NCBI GenBank assembly: GCA_934630555.1
Contig: CAKTXB010000124.1
Span: 1 to 6,071, forward strand
Source: an uncultured Oscillospiraceae bacterium
GTDB taxonomy: Bacteria > Bacillota > Clostridia > Oscillospirales > Oscillospiraceae
Length of the DNA: 6,071 bases
Reading direction: 5' to 3'
Shown here piece by piece: positions 1 through 5,800 of the stretch. Position numbers and translations under genes: made by a program. The notes beneath the pieces are model-generated. The model saw only the letters and a list, made by a program, of their open reading frames with translations. It did not search any database and was not told where the DNA came from. Position 1 is the first letter of the stretch. The number at the start of each line of letters is the position of its first letter.

Positions 1-9
1 CGCAAGCCT

Positions 10-48
10 TCTCAAACGCGAACCCAGCACAGCGGTTCGCGTTTGAGA
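10..48. repeat. Hairpin 1: 15-bp perfect inverted repeat
   Basis: Bases 10-24 (TCTCAAACGCGAACC) are exactly complementary to 34-48, leaving a 9-base loop (CAGCACAGC). No T-run follows directly, so on its own this is not a classical intrinsic terminator. It may lie in the 3' end of a transcript from a gene left of the window or in the leader of the transporter operon. Its right arm touches hairpin 2 (bases 47-48 are shared), so the two full stems cannot both form completely. The inverted repeat is read directly from the sequence; its role is inferred. Confidence 0.8.
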
Positions 49-78
49 GCGTGTCAAAAATACTTTTTTGACACGCTC
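47..78. repeat. Hairpin 2: 14-bp perfect inverted repeat
   Basis: Bases 47-60 (GAGCGTGTCAAAAA) pair exactly with 65-78 (TTTTTGACACGCTC) around a four-base loop. The A-run and T-run sit at the top of the stem, next to the loop, rather than after a GC-rich stem, which is unlike a normal terminator. The symmetry would allow either strand to form it. Flanking bases extend the pairing: 40-47 can pair with 76-83 with a two-base bulge (48-49), giving a longer stem that competes with hairpins 1 and 3. Confidence 0.8.
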
Positions 79-107
79 AAACGGGCACGCTGGAGCGTGC
101 CCGTTTT
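79..107 (+). terminator. Hairpin 3: probable intrinsic terminator
   Basis: Bases 79-90 (AAACGGGCACGC) pair exactly with 95-106 around the loop TGGA, and the right arm runs into TTTT at 104-107. A GC-rich stem flanked by an A-run and a T-run is the usual form of a factor-independent terminator on the plus strand. The T-run is short and partly inside the stem, so strength is uncertain. It most likely ends transcription of a gene left of the window. If the operon promoter lies further upstream, it could instead act as an attenuator. Confidence 0.6.
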
Positions 108-157
108 GTACATATTACGGAGGCGTTTGTTTTTAGGCATTTCGGCCAGGATGTCTC

Positions 158-186
158 TTGCAAGGAATATGAAAATGCGGTATTGT
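158..186 (+). promoter_or_regulatory. Weak sigma-70-type promoter candidate
   Basis: TTGCAA at 158-163 and TATTGT at 181-186 are separated by 17 bases, the preferred spacing. Each box matches four of six consensus positions. It is the best candidate I found between the probable terminator at 79-107 and the ribosome binding site at 233, and it would give a leader of roughly 55 bases. Two boxes this degenerate can occur by chance, so this is a candidate only. Confidence 0.25.
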
Positions 187-198
187 ATGCGTGGATCG

Positions 199-224
199 TG
201 CGGCGTATTGCCGGGAACATCCTG
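199..224 (+). repeat. Imperfect copy of 2803-2828
   Basis: TGCGGC, GTATTGCCGGG and CATCCTG occur in the same order here and at 2803-2828, where they encode the start of the second gene's signal peptide. The two copies differ by a two-base gap in each, so 24 bases match over 26. Here the segment is non-coding leader if translation starts at 248. It may be chance or a remnant of a duplicated leader. Confidence 0.5.
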
Positions 225-232
225 ATTTGTAT

Positions 233-240
233 GGAGGGGG
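233..240 (+). promoter_or_regulatory. Ribosome binding site of the transporter gene
   Basis: GGAGGGGG ends seven bases before the ATG at 248. It decides the start: the same frame is also open from a GTG at 191, but that codon has no comparable purine-rich site before it, and its 19 extra residues (including YCREHP and YGGG) do not resemble the start of an MMPL protein. The Shine-Dalgarno sequence would also lie inside that longer reading. Confidence 0.8.
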
Positions 241-247
241 AACGCCT

Positions 248-2794
248 ATGAGTGCGCAGACAGAGCAGAAGCCTTCGTTTATGCTGAAACTGTCAACGTT
301 TATTGTGGACAAGCGCAATCTGGTATTTCTGATCGTCATCATTGGACTCATTTTTTCGGTCGTTGCAAGCAGCTGGGTCACGGTGGAGGACGATCTGACA
401 ACGTATCTGCCGGCAGATTCGGAAACGCGGCGCGGCCTGGACGTGATGGAGGATCAGTTCACGACTTATGGCACGGCGGACGTGATGGTGGCGAATATCA
501 CCTATGACGACGCGCTGGCGCTGAACGACGAGCTGGCGGACGTGGAAGGGGTGCAGAGCGTGTCGTTTGACGACACGACGGACCATTACGCGGACGCGTC
601 GGCGCTGTTTTCGGTGACGTTTGACTACGACGAAAAGGACGACCGCTGCCTGGATGCGCTGGCGGAGGTCAAGCAGACGCTGGACGGGCGCGATATTTAC
701 GTTTCTACCGAGCTTGGCAACGCGAAGAAGGAAACGATCGAGCGCGAGGTCAACATCATCATGGCCTATGTGGCTGTGATCGTGGTGACGGTGCTGCTGC
801 TGACGTCGCAGACGTATGGCGAGGTGCCGGTGCTGCTGCTGACGTTCGTGATCGCGATGGTGCTGAACAAGGGCTGCAACTTCCTGCTCGGCACGATCTC
901 GTTCGTGTCAAACTCCGTGACGAGCATTTTGCAGCTGGCGCTGAGTTTGGACTATGCGGTCATTTTGTGCAACCGCTTTAAGGAAGAACATCAGATGCTA
1001 CCGGTGCGCGAAGCGGCCATTGTGGCGCTGAGCAAAGCCATCCCGGAGATCGGGGCCAGCTCGCTGACCACGGTGGGCGGTCTGGCGGCCATGCTGTTCA
1101 TGCAGTTTAAGATCGGTCCGGATATGGGCATTTGCCTCATTAAGGCCATCGTGTTTGCGCTGCTGTCGGTGTTTGTGGTGATGCCGGGGCTGCTGGTGCT
1201 GTTTGGGCCGCTCATTGACAAAACGCGGCACAAGGACTTTGTGCCGAAAATTCCGTTTGTGGGCAAAATCGACTGGGCCACGCGGCATGTTGTGCCAGCG
1301 GTATTTGCGGTGCTGATCGTGCTGGGGTATCATTTTTCCAGCAGCTGCCCATATGCCTATGGCTACAGCACGCTGAAAACACCGAAGCTCAACGAAACGC
1401 AGATCGCGCAGAACATGGTGGAGGATCATTTCGGCTCGTCCAACATGGTGGCGTTGGTCGTGCCGGCGGGGGATTATGAGACCGAGGCGCGGCTGCTGTC
1501 TGATCTGGAGGGCTATGAACAGGTGGACCACACCATGGGCCTTGCAAACGTGGAGGCCATGGACGGTTACATGCTGGCCGACAAGCTGACGCCGCGGCAG
1601 TTTGCGGAACTGGCGGGGCTGGATTATGAGGCGGCGCAGGTGGTGTATGCGGCCTATGCGGCCAGTCAGGAAGAATATGGACAGATACTTGGAAATCTGG
1701 CGACATACCGTGTGCCGCTCATTGATATGTTCCTGTATGTCTGCGACAAGATCGATGAAGGTCTTGTGACGCTGGACGACGAGCAGACGAAAACGCTGAA
1801 CGATGCGGCAAAGCAGATGCGCAGCGCGCAGGCGCAGCTGTGCGGCACGGAATATGACCGGATGCTCGTCTATCTGACGCTGCCGGTGAGCGGCGATGAA
1901 ACATATCAGTTTACGGATACGATCCGGGATCTGGCACAGAAATACTACCCCGATGGGCAGGTGCTGGTGTGCGGCGAATCGACGAACGAATATGACTTTG
2001 AAAAGTCGTTCTCGCGCGACAATACCGTTGTGAGCGTGGTGTCCATTCTGATCGTTCTGGTGGTGCTGCTGTTTACGTTCAAGTCGGCGGGCATGCCGAT
2101 CCTGCTGATCCTGGTCATTCAGGGCAGTATCTGGATCAACTTCTCCGTGCCGACCATTATGAACTCGGGCCTGTTCTTCATGAGCTATCTGGTGGTCAGC
2201 TCCATTCAGATGGGCGCGAACATCGACTACGCCATCGTCATTGCCAGCCGCTATCAGGAGCTGAAGCAGGAGATGGATCACAGGCAGGCGATGATCGAAA
2301 CACTGAATATTGCCTTCCCGACGATCCTCACCTCAGGCACGATCTTGGCAACGGCCGGTATCCTGATCGGGCAGATGACATCGGAAGCGACGATCGTGGG
2401 CATTGGCCAGAGCCTTGGCCGCGGCACGATCTTGTCCATGTTCCTGGTGCTGTTTGTGCTGCCGCAGATTTTGCTCATCGGCGGCGATCTGGCAGACCGG
2501 ACGTCGTTCAGTATGCCGAAAACGGCGCTGCGGCGGAAGGAAGGCAGCGGCCGCGTGTATGTGGACGGACTGGTGAGCGGCGAGATCCACGGTACGGTCA
2601 GCGGTATTATGCGCGCGAACGTGGATGGCACGGTCGATCTGCGCGTGATCTCCGGCAATGTGGAGCAGCTGTCACGGCCCAAGCTGCCGGAGCATACCGA
2701 ACGATCGCCGGAGGATACACCGGCAGACGAACCGCCGGTGCAGACATCGCCGGCAGAGGACAAGGCAGAGGAGGGAAGCAGCCATGAAGCGTAA
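248..2794 (+). CDS. MMPL-family RND transporter
   Basis: This 848-residue inner-membrane protein belongs to the MMPL/RND exporter superfamily, in which one polypeptide holds two homologous halves and proton flow drives export of lipids, drugs or other envelope molecules. Numbering from the ATG at 248, membrane segments lie near residues 24-43, 169-188, 193-213, 219-240, 267-287, 297-320, 347-366, 593-612, 616-636, 643-666, 691-711 and 728-746. Extracellular loops span about 44-168 and 367-592. Segments 4 and 10 carry the paired motifs LSLDYAVIL (D235-Y236) and MGANIDYAIVI (D660-Y661), equivalent to the Asp-Tyr proton-relay pairs of MmpL3. The second loop has no long coiled coil of the kind seen in some Gram-positive MMPL proteins. 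After the last segment comes a four-residue repeat tail (772-803) and an acidic, Pro-rich end (about 808-848). No adaptor or outer-membrane channel gene is adjacent, as expected in a monoderm. The substrate cannot be told. Translation is probably coupled to the next gene. Family assignment is firm; function is inferred. Confidence 0.93.
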   Translation: MSAQTEQKPSFMLKLSTFIVDKRNLVFLIVIIGLIFSVVASSWVTVEDDLTTYLPADSETRRGLDVMEDQFTTYGTADVMVANITYDDALALNDELADVEGVQSVSFDDTTDHYADASALFSVTFDYDEKDDRCLDALAEVKQTLDGRDIYVSTELGNAKKETIEREVNIIMAYVAVIVVTVLLLTSQTYGEVPVLLLTFVIAMVLNKGCNFLLGTISFVSNSVTSILQLALSLDYAVILCNRFKEEHQMLPVREAAIVALSKAIPEIGASSLTTVGGLAAMLFMQFKIGPDMGICLIKAIVFALLSVFVVMPGLLVLFGPLIDKTRHKDFVPKIPFVGKIDWATRHVVPAVFAVLIVLGYHFSSSCPYAYGYSTLKTPKLNETQIAQNMVEDHFGSSNMVALVVPAGDYETEARLLSDLEGYEQVDHTMGLANVEAMDGYMLADKLTPRQFAELAGLDYEAAQVVYAAYAASQEEYGQILGNLATYRVPLIDMFLYVCDKIDEGLVTLDDEQTKTLNDAAKQMRSAQAQLCGTEYDRMLVYLTLPVSGDETYQFTDTIRDLAQKYYPDGQVLVCGESTNEYDFEKSFSRDNTVVSVVSILIVLVVLLFTFKSAGMPILLILVIQGSIWINFSVPTIMNSGLFFMSYLVVSSIQMGANIDYAIVIASRYQELKQEMDHRQAMIETLNIAFPTILTSGTILATAGILIGQMTSEATIVGIGQSLGRGTILSMFLVLFVLPQILLIGGDLADRTSFSMPKTALRRKEGSGRVYVDGLVSGEIHGTVSGIMRANVDGTVDLRVISGNVEQLSRPKLPEHTERSPEDTPADEPPVQTSPAEDKAEEGSSHEA
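2561..2656 (+). other. Tetrapeptide-repeat tail of the transporter (residues 772-803)
   Basis: Eight successive four-residue units follow the pattern hydrophobic, polar (D/S/H/R/I), usually Gly or Ala, any: VDGL, VSGE, IHGT, VSGI, MRAN, VDGT, VDLR, VISG. Alternating hydrophobic residues with turn glycines suggest a small beta-helix or stacked beta structure, somewhat like the repetitive core of bactofilins (polymer-forming cytoskeletal proteins). The tail lies after the last membrane segment, so it should be cytoplasmic. The repeat is read directly; the bactofilin comparison is a resemblance only. Confidence 0.6.
2769..2775 (+). promoter_or_regulatory. Ribosome binding site inside the transporter gene's end
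   Basis: AGGAGGG lies eight bases before the ATG at 2784, within the last codons of the transporter gene. It fixes the start of the second gene, and with the 11-base overlap it suggests that ribosomes finishing the first gene help to start the second. Confidence 0.85.
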
Positions 2795-2870
2795 TTCCAT
2801 CATGCGGCGCGTATTGCCGGGCATCCTGGCGCTGGTGCTGCTGGTGAGCCTCTGCCCGGCAGGGCTTGCG
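2784..2870 (+). other. Signal peptide of the GLUG-repeat protein
   Basis: Residues 1-29 have a basic n-region with K2, R3, R8 and R9, a hydrophobic stretch from about V10 to L23, then C24-P25 and a G27-L28-A29 site that fits signal peptidase I (small residues at -3 and -1). Export through Sec to the outer face of the membrane is expected. An internal ATG (residue 7) could also start translation and would keep the signal peptide, but it has a worse-placed ribosome binding site. Confidence 0.8.
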
Positions 2871-5800
2871 GCAAGCGGCACGCTGCGCATCACGAGCGCG
2901 GAGGACTTTGCGGAGTTTGCTGCAAAGTGCGCCTCGGATACATATTCCAGCGGGCTGACGGTGGTGCTGACGCAGGACATTGATCTGGATGGCGCGGAGG
3001 TATCGGTGCCGCTGTTTTTGGGCACGTTTGACGGTGATGGGCATACCATCCGCGGACTGGAACTGACGTCGGGCGATTCCCGGCTGGCGCTGTTTGGCCG
3101 GCTGGAGCGCGGCGGCACGATCAAAAATCTGCGCGTGGAGGGCAATGTGACGCCCAGCGGCACGCAGAGCACCGTGGGCGGTATTGTGGCTGAAAACTAT
3201 GGCCGCATTGATACGTGCGTGTTTGCCGGAACGGTGATCGCCACGGAGCAGACAGGCGGTATTGCGGGCCTGAATGAGGCCGGCGGTGTGATCACGGCGT
3301 GCCGCGTGGCGGGCGTCATTCAGGGCAAAAGCCACACTGGCGGCATTGTGGGCGAGAATGCAGGCAGCGTGGTGCGCTGCACGAATCTGGCCGCAGTGAA
3401 CACGAGCGTGGCAGATGAGCAGGTGGATATGGAGGAACTGGCCAATCTGGACAGTGCGGTGTATGATCTGCTCAAAAACCGCAGCGTGGACAATGAAACA
3501 GGCGCACTGACGGATACGGGCGGCATTGCGGGGCACTCGACGGGTGTGCTGCAGAGCTGTGAAAACAGCGGCGCAGTGGGTTATCCGCACGTGGGCTATA
3601 ATGTGGGCGGCATTGCCGGGCGGCAGAGCGGCTACATCAGCAACTGCCGCAACAGCGGCGAGATCCAGGGGCGCAAGGACGTGGGCGGTCTGGTTGGCCA
3701 GATGGCTCCGGACATTACGCTGCAGGCATCCGGCGACAGTCTGGAGGATCTGCAGGATGAACTGAATACGCTGCATTCCATGCTGAGCCGCACCATGGAT
3801 GACGCGGAAACCATTTCAGACGATGTTTCGGCGCAGCTGTCGCAGGTGACGGACTACGCGGACACAGCGCGCGGTCATGCGGGCGATCTGGTGGATCAGC
3901 TGCAGGATTTTGCAGATACGAATATTGACACGGTGAACAGTGTGTCGCTGCTGGCGGAGCGGTATGTGGCCAAGGGCAGTACCGTACTGGACGATCTGGC
4001 GGACGCGTCGGGGCAGCTGGCAGACGCCATGCGCGAGCTGGAAGATGTGCCGGGGCTGCTGCAAAACGTGGGCGGTTTGAACGATACGCTGCTGGAGCAG
4101 CTCCAGGACTTTGCCGATAAGACGCAGCAGGCGGCGGAAGCCATGCAGCGCGGTGTGGAGGCCATGGACGAGGCGTTTCAGGTCATTGCGGACTGGGACC
4201 CGGATCTGCCGGACACGACGCAGTTACAGGCTGATCTGCAGGTACTGTCCGGCGCGGCGCAGGTTTTGAGCGAGGCCGCGGCGCAGGCGTTGGAGGAATA
4301 CGAGCAGACCGGATCGGTGAGCGCTGAAACGCAGGAGGCGCTGCGGCTGGCCCTGCAGGATACGCTGACGGCGAATGCTGCGGTGCTGGGCGACCTGAAT
4401 GAACTGCTGGCAAGCACGGATTTTGGCGCGCTTCTGGACGAAGCACTGGAAGTTTTACGCGAATTCTCGGCACACATGCGCGAGGCGATGGGCGAATTTT
4501 CGACTGCGGCGCGGCTGCTGCACGATGCGATGGATGACCTGTCGGGCGCGCTGGATACACTCCGGGAACTGAACGGCTATCTCGATACGATCTTTGGCGA
4601 CCTGGCCAATGCCGCTCCGGCGGCGACCCGCGCGGCGGAAGCGCTGACGCAGGCGTTCCGTGACGGTGCGCAGTGGGCGCGGGAGCTTGGCAGCGAGGAG
4701 CCGATCACCTTTACGCCGCTGGGCTCAGACTTTTCGGACAGCGCAGATGCGCTCAACGCGGCGCTCAGCGGCGTGAGCACGGAGCTTGGCGGGCTGAATG
4801 ATACGCTGGATACATCGGATTCCGTGCTGCTGTCGGATATGCGGCAGATCAACAATCAGGCGAATAAGGTCATGAACCTGTTTTTTAACATCTTGAACGA
4901 CACGCAGAATGCGGATTATTCGGATATATTTGAGGATGTATCCGATCAGAGCCTGCAAAGCGCCGTGGAGGGCAAGGTGCAGGAGAGCGAGAACAGCGGC
5001 CATGTTTCGGCTGACCGCAATGTGGGCGGTCTGGTCGGTTCCATGGCCATTGAGTACGATCTGGACCCGGAGGACGATCTGACGTCGGACAAGACGAGCG
5101 GTCTGGCACGGTACACGTATCAGACGCGCGCGGTGCTGCTGAATTGCAAGAATACCGGCACCGTGGAGGCCAAACGCAGCTGCGCGGGCAGCGTGGCGGG
5201 GCGGATGGACCTGGGCACCATCTCCGGCTGCGGCGGTTTTGGCGATGTGACGAGCGAATCGGGCGATTACGTTGGCGGCGTGTGCGGACTCTCCCTGTCG
5301 TCGGTGCAGAGCAGCTATGCAAAATGCACGCTGTCTGGCGGGAAATACGTCGGCGGCATTGTGGGCTCGGGGAGCCGTGTTTCAAACTGCCTGTCCATGG
5401 TGGATGTAGCGGAATGTGACCAGTACAGCGGCGCGATCGCAGGCGAGATCACAGATGAATATCAGAACAACCGTTTTGTGTCTGACACGCTGGCGGGCGT
5501 GGACCGCATCAGCTATGCCGGAAAAGCGGAGCAGATCAGCTATGCCCGGATGATGCAGCTTGCAGACCTGCCGAAGGAAATGAAGCAGCTGACGCTGCGC
5601 TTTGTGGCGGAGGATGCAACGCTGGTGCGCTATCCCATTGTCTACGGCGCGTCGTTCGACATGGCGGATGCACCGCGCATTCCGCAGCAGGACGGGATGT
5701 ACGCTACGTGGGATCACGAGACACTGGAGGAGCTGCACTTTGACACAGTTGTGACGGCGGTATATACGCCGTATGTGACGACGCTTGCCTCGGAGGCGCT

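Noticed and set aside
68..96. TTGACA at 68-73 as a promoter -35 box
   Set aside because: The hexamer is a perfect consensus match, but it is part of hairpin 2's stem, and 17 bases downstream the sequence (TGGAGC) is not a -10 box. That region lies in hairpin 3.
43..225. Small plus-strand open frame of 60 codons in the leader
   Set aside because: It begins inside hairpin 1 and runs through the other hairpins. No good ribosome binding site precedes it or its internal ATG at 151, and its product resembles nothing. A short leader peptide from 151 or 169 cannot be fully excluded.
191..247. GTG at 191 as start of the transporter
   Set aside because: It would place the strong GGAGGGGG site inside the gene and add 19 residues unlike an MMPL start. 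The ATG at 248 has ideal spacing.
998..2281. Minus-strand open frame of 427 codons
   Set aside because: It lies wholly antisense to the transporter. Its product is full of His, Arg and Gln, as expected from reading GC-rich codons backwards, and shows no recognisable domain. The plus-strand frame has clear membrane segments and motifs.
2784..2870. Lipoprotein signal at C24
   Set aside because: The residues before the Cys (VSL) place Leu at -1, where lipoboxes need Gly, Ala or Ser. A signal peptidase I site at A29 fits better.
3526..3765. Plus-strand open frame of 79 codons inside the GLUG gene
   Set aside because: It is an out-of-frame, Arg/Trp/Ala-rich reading of the GLUG repeats, with no start signal of its own.
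2607..3776. Minus-strand open frame of 389 codons spanning the gene junction
   Set aside because: It runs antisense across both real genes, with His/Ala/Arg-rich composition and no domain. It is a composition shadow.
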